DNA of 16,050 bases from an uncultured Actinomycetes bacterium. GTDB lineage: Bacteria > Actinomycetota > Acidimicrobiia > Acidimicrobiales > RAAP-2. The position numbers and the translations under genes were made by a program. Within the stretch, counting starts at the first letter, position 1. Each line of letters starts with the position of its first letter. The notes beneath the pieces are model-generated. The model had not been told where the DNA came from. It saw only the letters and a list, made by a program, of their open reading frames with translations, and made no database searches. This document shows positions 6,070-13,087 of the stretch, in pieces. Location of the stretch: assembly GCA_903893955.1 (NCBI GenBank), contig CAITOG010000138.1:1-16050 (forward strand). The letters are read 5' to 3'.

Positions 6070-6879
6070 GTGCGCCCCTCCTCTCTCCTGATCGCTGCCG
6101 CCAGCTTCGCTGTCGTGCTGGCCAGCTGCGGTTCGTCGTCGACCAGTGCGCATCCGCACGCCGCGGCCGTCCCTGTGGCCACACCAGCTGAGCAGGCAGC
6201 AGCGCTCCAGGCGACGAGCTCCTTCCGCTCCGTGATGGCCACTGCGGGCCAGTCGATCGCCGCGCAGGTCACTACTCTCGATGCCGATGCCCGCGCCGGC
6301 GACGTGGCCGGCGCGGCGACGGCAGCGAACAGCGCGTTGCTCTCTTATGACTCGATCAGGGCCTATGCCCAGTCCAACGGCGTGTCGTCGACGACCAGAG
6401 CACCGATCGACGATCGACGCCTCCTCGGTGTGCTCTCCGCACTCAGGGCGGGGCAGCCGGTGGCCAGCGAGACGAGCCAGATGGTCAGCACAGCGCCGCT
6501 GCTCGAGGTGCTCTTGAGTCGCGTGATCTTGGCACCCTCCACAGTGGCGCTGAGGGCCCAGGACGCGGTCGCATGGATGGCCGAGACCGCCCCGAGCGCC
6601 TATGGCGGCTCGAGCCCGACCCCAGGCGCCACACCAGCAGACTGCGCGGCGACGTTGGCTATGGCCCGGGCTGCCTACCGCGGCCTCGTCCCCCTCGGCA
6701 CGCTGGTCGCAACCAAGGCGACGGCGAAGGCCGGGGGTGATCTGCGGGCGCTCAACAAGACGATGGCGGGCGACCCCTCACCACTCCAGGTCGTCCAGGC
6801 GGCAGATGCGTCACTGGCCAGCCTCGGCCAGCTCGCAGGCCAGCTCGCCGGGTTCGGCCAGGGCGGGGAGTACCAATGA
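6070..6879 (+). CDS. Putative lipoprotein, divergent EfeO/imelysin-like partner of the DyP peroxidase
   Basis: 269 residues with a lipoprotein signal peptide: hydrophobic LLIAAASFAVV, then a lipobox LASC with Cys20 as the lipidated residue, then a Ser-rich stretch. The mature protein is mostly Ala-rich helix. The stretch LDADARAGDVAGAATAANSA, running on to LLSYDSIRAYA (about 70-101), resembles the helical repeat of EfeO/EfeM imelysin-type proteins (AGDLAAAK...YERI), which is why I suggest this relation. The metal-binding HxxE motif expected soon afterwards is absent (DRRLLGVLSAL occupies the place), and there is no cupredoxin domain. The stop overlaps the ATG of the DyP peroxidase (ATGA). In EfeUOB systems EfeO and EfeB act together in ferrous iron uptake, so context supports an iron or haem-related role. 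The homology is by eye and remains tentative; it could be an unrelated helical lipoprotein. Confidence 0.7.
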   Translation: MRPSSLLIAAASFAVVLASCGSSSTSAHPHAAAVPVATPAEQAAALQATSSFRSVMATAGQSIAAQVTTLDADARAGDVAGAATAANSALLSYDSIRAYAQSNGVSSTTRAPIDDRRLLGVLSALRAGQPVASETSQMVSTAPLLEVLLSRVILAPSTVALRAQDAVAWMAETAPSAYGGSSPTPGATPADCAATLAMARAAYRGLVPLGTLVATKATAKAGGDLRALNKTMAGDPSPLQVVQAADASLASLGQLAGQLAGFGQGGEYQ

Positions 6880-8093
6880 GCCCCCGACTCACCCGGCGCC
6901 AGCTCTTCGGGTCCTCGGCGCTCGCCGCCACAGGGCTGCTGGCCACCTCGGGCCTTGACGTCGGTCCCGCCAGCGCCGCCGCCGTCTCGACCCCCTTCTT
7001 CCACGACCACCAGGCAGGCATCGCCACGCCAGCCCAGGATCACCTCGTGCTTGCGACCTTCGACGTCGGTGACGCAACTCGGGCCGAGGTGGCCACCGTG
7101 CTCGACCAATGGAGCACGGCGGCAGCCGAGATGACAGCTGGACAGCCGATCGGCTCGACCCTCCCGACATCGATGCCGCCGGCCGACACCGGGGAGGCAC
7201 TCGATCTCGGTCCTGCCAACCTCACGATGACCATCGGCTTCGGCGACAGCTTCTTCTCTGAGCAGCTCGCCAACCGCGCCGACCGACCCCGCGGCTTGGT
7301 CGAGCTGCCATCGTTCCCGGGCGATCAGCTCGACCCTGTCCGTTCCGGCGGCGCCATCGTGCTCCAAGCGTGCGCCAACGATCCGCAGGTCGCCTTCCAT
7401 GCGGTGCACACGGCGAAGCGCCTGGCGCTCGGCGTCCTCGTCCCACGAGCGATCCAGCTGGGCTTCGGTCGGACCTCGGCGACGGTCGACGGTCAGTCGA
7501 GCGCGCGCAACCTGCTCGGGTTCAAGGACGGCACCAACAACCTGCGAGCTCAAGACGCCGCCGACATGGCGCGCTATGTGTGGGCAGGCCATGAGGCTGG
7601 ACCCGCGTGGATGGAGGGCGGGACCTACCTGGTGAACCGGCGCATCAGGATGCGCCTCGAGCTCTGGGGTGCCACCTCGCTCGAGCAGCAGCAGGCCGCT
7701 GTCGGTCGGTTCCGGGCCTCGGGGGCACCGCTCAGCGGCACCCACGAGGACGATCCGGTGGACCTCGCCGCCACGGGTCTCCACGCCGTCCCGCTGATCC
7801 CGGTCGGCGCTCACATCAGGGTGGCTAGCCCGACCGCCAACGCCGGCGAGAAGCTGCTTCGTCGTGGCTTCGGCTTCGCCGACGGGATCGACCCAGTCAC
7901 AGGCGAGCTCGACGCCGGCCTCGTCTTCCTGTGCTTCCAGCGAGATCCGACTGCGCAGTTCGTGGCGATCCAGCGCCGGCTCAGCGCCAGCGACACCCTG
8001 CACCGCTACCTGGTCCACACAGCGAGTGGGCTCTATGCGATCCCACGTGGGCTCGAGCATGGTCAGGGGTGGGGCTCACAGGTGCTCGCCTGA
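6876..8093 (+). CDS. efeB: Tat-exported DyP-type haem peroxidase (EfeB-like)
   Basis: 405 residues. The N-terminus is a twin-arginine signal (LTRRQLFGSSALAATGLL), with likely cleavage after the PASA region around residues 33-36, so the enzyme is folded with haem before export. DyP hallmarks are present: NLLGFKDGTNN (212-222) with distal Asp218, proximal haem ligand His313 in GAHIRVASP, distal Arg in LLRRGFGFADG (327-337), and the C-terminal strand GLVFLCFQRDPTAQF (348-362). EfeB enzymes use peroxide to oxidise substrates and have been linked to iron uptake or haem handling in EfeUOB systems. The gene is translationally coupled to the EfeO-like lipoprotein. No EfeU (FTR1) permease lies in the window, so transport cannot be concluded. 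The 76-nt gap after it holds a new promoter-like box for the beta-helix gene. Confidence 0.93.
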   Translation: MSPRLTRRQLFGSSALAATGLLATSGLDVGPASAAAVSTPFFHDHQAGIATPAQDHLVLATFDVGDATRAEVATVLDQWSTAAAEMTAGQPIGSTLPTSMPPADTGEALDLGPANLTMTIGFGDSFFSEQLANRADRPRGLVELPSFPGDQLDPVRSGGAIVLQACANDPQVAFHAVHTAKRLALGVLVPRAIQLGFGRTSATVDGQSSARNLLGFKDGTNNLRAQDAADMARYVWAGHEAGPAWMEGGTYLVNRRIRMRLELWGATSLEQQQAAVGRFRASGAPLSGTHEDDPVDLAATGLHAVPLIPVGAHIRVASPTANAGEKLLRRGFGFADGIDPVTGELDAGLVFLCFQRDPTAQFVAIQRRLSASDTLHRYLVHTASGLYAIPRGLEHGQGWGSQVLA

Positions 8094-8119
8094 GTTCGAG
8101 TCACTTCGGCGAGATTTGT

Positions 8120-8125
8120 TAGGTT
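8120..8125 (+). promoter_or_regulatory. Candidate -10 box for the beta-helix lipoprotein gene
   Basis: TAGGTT in a short AT-richer patch after the DyP stop predicts a start near 8132 and a 38-nt leader. No strong -35 is visible. Confidence 0.4.
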
Positions 8126-8157
8126 CAAAGGCGACGTCGGCGAGGGCCGAGTCGAGT

Positions 8158-8164
8158 GAGGGGG
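8158..8164 (+). promoter_or_regulatory. Ribosome binding site that decides the beta-helix start
   Basis: GAGGGGG lies 5 nt before the ATG at 8170. That ATG begins a clear lipoprotein signal, whereas the in-frame extension upstream runs through the DyP gene and lacks any signal sequence. Confidence 0.6.
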
Positions 8165-8169
8165 ACACG

Positions 8170-9789
8170 ATGGCGACTGGATCGACGCGAACCAAGCTGG
8201 CGGTCGCCGCTGCGGCCCTGCTGCTGCCCGTCGGGCTGCTGGCGGGCTGCTCCTCTTCGTCGAGCTCCTCCTCGTCGTCGACCTCGTCGGGCCAGGTGCT
8301 GACGGTGGGCACCTACCAGGGCAAGAAGGGTCAGTACATGACGATCCAGGCCGCGGTGAACGCTGCCAAGTCTGGTGACTGGGTCCTCGTCGCCCCAGGT
8401 GACTACAAGGAGACCGCAGACCTCACCACCACGCCTGCCAACACCGATCACGGCCACTTTGGCGCTGTCCTCGTCTCCACGCCGAACATCCACATCCGCG
8501 GTCTCAACCGCAACACCGTGGTGGTCGATTCCACCAAGGCTGGGGCGCCAGAGTGCTCGTCCAAGGCGGCAGATCAGCAGTTCGGCGCAGTCGTCGACGG
8601 CAAGGCGATCGGCCGCAACGGCGTGCTCGTTTGGAAGGCCAACAACGTCTCGGTCGACAACCTCACGACCTGCAACTTCCTGTCGGGGAGCGGTGACGCA
8701 GGCAACGGCGTCTGGTGGAACGGCGGCGCCGACACCGCCAAGATCGGCATGAAGGGCTACTCAGGCTCGTATCTGACGGCGAGCTCGACCTACTACGGCG
8801 GCGAGAACACCGCCGCGTCGTACGGGATCTTCTCCCAGGACGCTGCGGGGCCGGCAACGTGGTCGAACATCTACGGCTCGAACATGAACGACTCGGGCAT
8901 GTACGTCGGCGCCTGCATGCAGGTGTGCGGCATCACGATCGACAAGGCCTGGATGGAATACAACGCCCTCGGCTACTCGGGAACGAACTCCGGTGGCGCC
9001 ATCGTCATCAAGAACTCCACGTTCAACAACAACGAGGACGGCTTCGACACGAACACCCAGATCAACGGCGACCCGCCGGCACCGCAGAACGGGGCCTGCC
9101 CGAACAACGGCATCTCACCGATCACCCACACCCACTCGTGCTGGGTCGTCATGGACTCGGTGTTCAAGGACAACAACAACCCAAACACACCGAAGGCTGG
9201 CAACGCCGCACAGGGCCCGACCGGTACCGGGATGACCATCTCGGGCGGCAAGAACGACACGGTGATGAACAACACCTTCGAGAACAACGGCGCCTGGGGA
9301 GTCTTCGTGCTGCCCTACCCAGACTCCTCCACTCCGGAGATGAACCAGTCGTGCACTGGGACCGGCGGCATTGAGATGGCGGCGTTCGGTTGCGTCTACG
9401 ACCCGCAGAACATCAAGGTTCAGGGGAACACCTTCACCAACAACGGGTTCTTCAAGAACCCATCGAACGCCGACATCGCGCAGCTGGTGCTCAACGCAGG
9501 CCGTGCCTCGAACTGCTTCATCGACAACAAGTTGACCTCGACCGCTCCGTCCGACCTGGTCGCCAAGTTCCCGAAGTGCGGCGTGCCGCTGAGCGAGCCG
9601 AGCGCTGACCCCACACTGCTGGCACAGGTGCTCTGCGACAGCGGCTTCACCAGTTGTGCCTCGAACGCGGTGTACCCACAGACGACCGGCGTGGTCCTCC
9701 ACCCGCTCCCGAAGAACCTGACGACGATGCCCAACCCGTGCCTCAACGTGCCTAACAACATCTGGTGCTCAGACGGCAAGTTGAGCTGA
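8170..9789 (+). CDS. Right-handed parallel beta-helix lipoprotein
   Basis: 539 residues. The signal peptide ends in the lipobox LLAGC (Cys27), followed by an 11-residue run that is all serine except one threonine and acts as a spacer from the membrane. The mature part opens with GQYMTIQAAVNAAKSGDWVL, then VAPGDYKE (the usual first turn of pectate-lyase-like beta-helices), then repeated coils with Asn ladders such as VSVDNLTTCNF, IKNSTFNNNEDGF, VMNNTFENNGAWG and IKVQGNTFTNNGFF. There are 14 cysteines besides the lipidated one, an even number consistent with disulfides. Members of this fold include polysaccharide lyases, epimerases and surface adhesins; I see no recognisable catalytic set, so the activity is unknown. 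It is probably anchored outside the membrane. The C-terminal 90 residues (from about 450) are Cys- and Pro-rich and not clearly beta-helical. Confidence 0.85.
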   Translation: MATGSTRTKLAVAAAALLLPVGLLAGCSSSSSSSSSSTSSGQVLTVGTYQGKKGQYMTIQAAVNAAKSGDWVLVAPGDYKETADLTTTPANTDHGHFGAVLVSTPNIHIRGLNRNTVVVDSTKAGAPECSSKAADQQFGAVVDGKAIGRNGVLVWKANNVSVDNLTTCNFLSGSGDAGNGVWWNGGADTAKIGMKGYSGSYLTASSTYYGGENTAASYGIFSQDAAGPATWSNIYGSNMNDSGMYVGACMQVCGITIDKAWMEYNALGYSGTNSGGAIVIKNSTFNNNEDGFDTNTQINGDPPAPQNGACPNNGISPITHTHSCWVVMDSVFKDNNNPNTPKAGNAAQGPTGTGMTISGGKNDTVMNNTFENNGAWGVFVLPYPDSSTPEMNQSCTGTGGIEMAAFGCVYDPQNIKVQGNTFTNNGFFKNPSNADIAQLVLNAGRASNCFIDNKLTSTAPSDLVAKFPKCGVPLSEPSADPTLLAQVLCDSGFTSCASNAVYPQTTGVVLHPLPKNLTTMPNPCLNVPNNIWCSDGKLS

Positions 9790-9794
9790 CATCG

Positions 9795-9810
9795 CTGCGG
9801 GTGATCGCAG
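9795..9810. terminator. Small hairpin between convergent beta-helix and Mrp genes
   Basis: CTGCG (9795-9799) and CGCAG (9806-9810) form a 5-bp GC-rich stem around a 6-nt loop in the 52-nt convergent gap. There is no U-tract, so it is at best a weak terminator candidate. Confidence 0.25.
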
Positions 9811-9841
9811 TGGTCGCCTGAACTCGCGCTGTCCAGGTAGC

Positions 9842-11014
9842 TCAGGGAGCGTGTTCGACGGCGGCGTCGAGCAGCTCGAGCATGCGGGCCGAGCAGCCTG
9901 CCATGGTCGACGACGGCACCTGCTGGGCGACCAGTCGAAGGGCGAGCTCAGCAAAGGCGGCAGCCACGGACCCGTCGTCGAGGGCGACAGGCTGTCCAGC
10001 GTCACCTCCAGCTGCGATTGACGCATCGATCGGGATGTGGCCGAGCAGCTCGACCCCGAGCGACTCGGCGAGGCGCTCGCCACCACCGACGCCGAAGAAG
10101 GCGTGCGTCTCGCCATGGGCACAGGTGAAGCTGCTCATGTTCTCGATCACGCCAGCCAGCCGAAGGTTCCCCCGACGGCCCATGTCACCGGCGCGCGCCG
10201 CAACCTTCTGGACCGCGAGCTGGGGGGTGGTGACGAGGACGAGCTCGGTGCGGGGGAGGAGCCGCGCCAGGGCCATCTGGACGTCGCCGGTCCCAGGCGG
10301 CAGGTCGATGAGCAGCACGTCGAGCTCTCCCCAGGCCACATCCTCGATGAACTGCTGGACTGCTCGCGACAGGATCAAGCCACGCCACATGACCGCTTGG
10401 TCCTCCTCGGCCAAGAAGCCCATCGAGACGACCTCGAGGTGACCGTCTTCGATCTCGAGGCGCCTCGGGATGATCTTGCCCCCCTTGGCCTCGAGTGCAC
10501 CATCGAGGCCAAGCAGCCGGGGGATCGAGAACCCCCAGATGTCCGCATCGAGGATCCCGACATGCTGGCCCTGTCGGGCGAGGGCGACGGCCAGGTTGGC
10601 GGTCACTGACGACTTGCCCACGCCACCCTTCCCCGAGGAGATCCCAAGTACCCGCGCGCTCGAGGGCAGGCTGGTGGCGGGCGCCGCGGTCTGGGCGATC
10701 TTCCGGGCGGTGTCCATCAGCTGTGCCTTGGCCTCCGGATCGAGCTGCCCCATCACGACCTCGACCCCAGCGACCCCGTCGACGCTGCCGGCCGATCTGC
10801 GGACGTCCTCTTCGATCTGGCCCCTGAGCGGGCAGGCTGCGGTGGTGAGCGCCACGGTGACGGTGGCGATGCCGTCGTTCGTCACCGAGATGTCGCCGAC
10901 CATCCCGAGCTCGACGATGCTGGCTCCGAGCTCCGGATCGATGACCCCTTGGAGCTGCGTGCGGACGAGCTCGGCGATGCCTGGCTGGGTGCTCGGCTCG
11001 GTGTTCTCGTCCAT
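9842..11014 (-). CDS. mrp: Mrp/NBP35-family Fe-S cluster carrier ATPase
   Basis: 390 residues. An N-terminal MIP18/DUF59 domain (about 10-95: VIDPELGASIVELGMV, then TTAACPLRGQIEEDV with conserved Cys61) is joined to a Mrp ATPase. The deviant Walker A is SGKGGVGKSS (127-136). It is followed by DADIWGFSIPRLLG (156-169), the switch VLLIDLPPGTGDVQ (234-247) and VIENMSSF (289-296). Mrp/ApbC proteins carry a bridging [4Fe-4S] cluster on a CXXC at the dimer interface. Here that site reads FTCAHG (296-301): Cys298 is kept, but the second Cys is Gly, with a His in between. The extra tail SSTMAGCSARMLELL (368-382) holds another Cys. It is divergent from the IscA-like gene, fitting a shared role in Fe-S assembly. 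The ATG has no Shine-Dalgarno sequence but lies 6 nt after a -10 box. Confidence 0.93.
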   Translation of the reverse strand: MDENTEPSTQPGIAELVRTQLQGVIDPELGASIVELGMVGDISVTNDGIATVTVALTTAACPLRGQIEEDVRRSAGSVDGVAGVEVVMGQLDPEAKAQLMDTARKIAQTAAPATSLPSSARVLGISSGKGGVGKSSVTANLAVALARQGQHVGILDADIWGFSIPRLLGLDGALEAKGGKIIPRRLEIEDGHLEVVSMGFLAEEDQAVMWRGLILSRAVQQFIEDVAWGELDVLLIDLPPGTGDVQMALARLLPRTELVLVTTPQLAVQKVAARAGDMGRRGNLRLAGVIENMSSFTCAHGETHAFFGVGGGERLAESLGVELLGHIPIDASIAAGGDAGQPVALDDGSVAAAFAELALRLVAQQVPSSTMAGCSARMLELLDAAVEHAP

Positions 11015-11020
11015 AGCGTC

Positions 11021-11026
11021 AACCTA
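11021..11026 (-). promoter_or_regulatory. Candidate -10 box for a leaderless mrp message
   Basis: TAGGTT on the minus strand, 6 nt (GACGCT) before the ATG at 11014, so transcription would begin at the A of the start codon. Confidence 0.5.
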
Positions 11027-11052
11027 CCGGCGTGCTCCGCCGATCCTCTCGC

Positions 11053-11058
11053 TAGCAT
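11053..11058 (+). promoter_or_regulatory. Candidate -10 box for the IscA-like operon
   Basis: TAGCAT predicts a start near 11065 and a 56-nt leader with AAGGAGAG (11106-11113) 7 nt before the ATG. It lies 27 nt from the opposing mrp -10 box, so the two promoters could share a regulator. Confidence 0.4.
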
Positions 11059-11120
11059 GGGGGCTGGAGAAGTCGAGGTGGAGTGGCCCGTCTCGACGCC
11101 CTCGCAAGGAGAGTGACTCG

Positions 11121-11486
11121 ATGACTGTTGGAACCGCGGTGAACATCGGCAGCAAGCCCGACCCTGTGACCCTCTCAGACAAGGCAGCGGCCAAGGTCGC
11201 TGAGCTGCTGTCTGAGGAGGAGGGCGGCGAGACGATGGCGCTTCGCGTCGCTGTGAAGTCGGGCGGCTGCTCGGGATTCAGCTACGACATGTACTTCGAC
11301 TCCGAGTTCGCCGACGATGACGTCGTGCGCACCTTCGGCACGATCAAGGTCGTGGTCGATCCGCAGAGCGCAGAGATGCTGTCGGGCTCCTCGCTCGACT
11401 ACGCCGACGGTCTCAACGGCGCCGGGTTCAACATCACGAACCCGAATGCCACCCGCACCTGCGGCTGCGGCTCCTCGTTCAGCTGA
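11121..11486 (+). CDS. A-type Fe-S carrier (HesB/IscA/ErpA family)
   Basis: 121 residues. It has the A-type fold landmarks ending in the three cluster-binding cysteines: Cys50 in KSGGCSGFSYDM, then Cys114 and Cys116 in TCGCGSSFS at the very C-terminus. The intervening VVVDPQSAEMLSGSSLDY and GFNITNPNA segments are standard for the family. These proteins accept clusters from a scaffold and hand them to apoproteins. The ATG at 11121 is supported by AAGGAGAG. Longer in-frame starts upstream run through the mrp gene on the other strand and are rejected. The stop TGA overlaps the region where the following 2Fe-2S protein must begin, so this carrier and its neighbour, which should hold two [2Fe-2S] clusters, are probably coupled. 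That makes the neighbour a plausible client. Confidence 0.95.
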   Translation: MTVGTAVNIGSKPDPVTLSDKAAAKVAELLSEEEGGETMALRVAVKSGGCSGFSYDMYFDSEFADDDVVRTFGTIKVVVDPQSAEMLSGSSLDYADGLNGAGFNITNPNATRTCGCGSSFS

Positions 11487-13075
11487 GCGACACCGACGCC
11501 ACCACAGCAGTACCTGGCCTCGTCGAGGTCGAGGTCGATGGTCAGCTCGTTGCGTTGGCCGCTGACGCCACCTTGCTCGATGCGCTCCGAGAGGACCTCG
11601 GGCTCACGAGCCTGAAGGACGGCTGCAGCCCCCAGGGGCAGTGTGGCTGCTGCACGGTCCTGGTCGACGGGGTGGCACGAGTCGCATGCGTCACGCCCGT
11701 TCGACGAGTGGCGGGCCGAAGCGTCACCACCGCCTCATCGATCGACGAACCACTCCTCGATCGGCTCGTCGCAGCTTTCGAGGCGACAGGAGCCAGCCAA
11801 TGTGGCTTCTGCACGCCGGGCATCCTCAGCCGACTCGCAGGGCTCAGCCGACGGGGCGTGCCAGACGAGAGCAAGGTGAGGACGGCGCTCGGCGCGCACC
11901 TCTGTCGTTGCACTGGCTTCCAGCCGATTGTTGAGGCTGCGCTCCTCGCACTCGATCCTGCGGCGCAGCTCCCGCCACGGCGAGATGCTGACGGTGCTGC
12001 GGCACGGGCCACGCTCGAGAGCGGGACACCACAACGAGCCGGTGACGTGGTCGTCCTCGGACAGGGTGGCTTCGCTGCCGACACCGCGCCGGAGGGTTCC
12101 ACCGTGGCGCTTGCCACTGCTGCCGGTGGCTACGAGCTCGCCGCCACACAGGCTGCAGCTCGCTTGGCGTCAGCCAAGGTCCAAGGCCGCAACTCGACCA
12201 TGCCGCTTCGTCACCCGATCGAGCCACCCGCGGTGGAGGGTGCGGTGGTAGTGCTCGCGACCACCTTCGTCGAGCCCGCCTATGTCGAGCCTGACGCCAG
12301 CTGGTGCGCCCCAGGTGGCGAACCCTCGCTCCCCTTTGCCAACGCGGGAGCCTTCGGCGCCAAGCGGAACTCACCGATCAGGGAGGATGCTCGTCGGCTG
12401 GCCGACGAGCTCGGGACCCCGGTCCTGGCAGTGTGGCCACGCGAGGAGGTCGTCCGCCGGGGTGCCAAGCGACCGCCGCTGGCGCTGGCGCTCCGGCCAG
12501 ATGGCGCAGGCGTGGTTCGAGTCGGCCGGACGCCCGACAGCGACGACCTGACAGCGGTCCTCGAGCAAGTGGCGGCGATCGCGCCTGACGTGACGGTCGA
12601 ACTCGTCGATGTGACGGGGCCTCGGATCGGGGCCACGCATCGAGGTGCTGTGGTCGCAGAGCTCCTCGCTGCCCGGGCCTCGATCGGCTCGCAGCCGGGC
12701 GAGGAGGTCGAGGTGGTGGCGCCGGGTGGTGGCCGAGCGGTGGTCCGGCTTGATGCTGCTGGCATCGTGCACGTCGCCGTGGACGCCGGCGAACCGCTGT
12801 GCGCCATCACCCTTCGCAGCTACGTGATCGGTGCGGTCCACCACGGGCTCGGCTTGGTCCGCTCGGAGGGCATCGCCGTCGATGACGAGGGCCAGGTCCA
12901 CGACCTGACCATCAGGTCGTTCGGCATCATCGGCGCACAGGCCATGCCCAGCGTCGAGGTCGAGATCATTGAGTCCGATCGACCGAGCGTGCCGATCGGG
13001 GTGGCGGTGATGGCTGCCACCATGGCGGCGGCATGGACGGAGGCCGGGCAGCCGCCCACGTGGCCGCTGTCGTGA
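11483..13075 (+). CDS. 2Fe-2S protein fused to a shortened, degenerate molybdenum-hydroxylase-like domain
   Basis: About 530 residues if it begins at the CTG that overlaps the upstream stop. The first 160 residues match the small subunit of xanthine dehydrogenase/CO dehydrogenase-type enzymes. A plant-type cluster site is present as GCSPQGQCGCC plus RVACVTP (Cys48, 54, 57, 69), and a helical cluster site as QCGFC and CRCTGF (Cys107, 110, 141, 143). The rest resembles pieces of the large subunit: FANAGAFGAKRNSPI, then VLAVWPREEVVRRGAKRPP, and a C-terminal block ending AAAWTEAGQPPTWPLS. It is only about 370 residues instead of 700 or more, and the GE motif carrying the catalytic Glu is missing (VPIGVAVMAA there). 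There is no FAD domain. Start: the first ATG/GTG/TTG in frame is TTG at 11555, which would remove the conserved first strand VEVEVDGQLVALAAD, so a non-standard upstream start is likely. Function unknown; RidA follows 12 nt later. Confidence 0.8.
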   Translation: MSDTDATTAVPGLVEVEVDGQLVALAADATLLDALREDLGLTSLKDGCSPQGQCGCCTVLVDGVARVACVTPVRRVAGRSVTTASSIDEPLLDRLVAAFEATGASQCGFCTPGILSRLAGLSRRGVPDESKVRTALGAHLCRCTGFQPIVEAALLALDPAAQLPPRRDADGAAARATLESGTPQRAGDVVVLGQGGFAADTAPEGSTVALATAAGGYELAATQAAARLASAKVQGRNSTMPLRHPIEPPAVEGAVVVLATTFVEPAYVEPDASWCAPGGEPSLPFANAGAFGAKRNSPIREDARRLADELGTPVLAVWPREEVVRRGAKRPPLALALRPDGAGVVRVGRTPDSDDLTAVLEQVAAIAPDVTVELVDVTGPRIGATHRGAVVAELLAARASIGSQPGEEVEVVAPGGGRAVVRLDAAGIVHVAVDAGEPLCAITLRSYVIGAVHHGLGLVRSEGIAVDDEGQVHDLTIRSFGIIGAQAMPSVEVEIIESDRPSVPIGVAVMAATMAAAWTEAGQPPTWPLS

Positions 13076-13087
13076 CAAGGTAGGGAG

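Noticed and set aside
6675..8060. A 461-codon open frame on the minus strand opposite the EfeO-like and DyP genes
   Set aside because: It is antisense to well-supported genes with signal peptides and family motifs. Its translation shows no domain, and long antisense frames are expected in GC-rich codon usage.
7864..8169. N-terminal extension of the beta-helix frame into the DyP gene
   Set aside because: The lipoprotein signal and GAGGGGG site place the start at 8170; the extension has no signal peptide and overlaps the DyP coding sequence.
8250..8295. TCG/TCC-rich short repeat tract
   Set aside because: It encodes the serine linker after the lipobox, a common feature of lipoproteins, and is not a separate repeat element.
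10470..11120. Long upstream extension of the IscA-like frame
   Set aside because: It is antisense to mrp, and the ATG at 11121 has a good ribosome binding site and gives the normal protein length.
11521..11540. Tandem GAGGTC units before the 2Fe-2S gene
   Set aside because: Only two to three imperfect copies, explained by the coding sequence Val-Glu-Val-Glu-Val.
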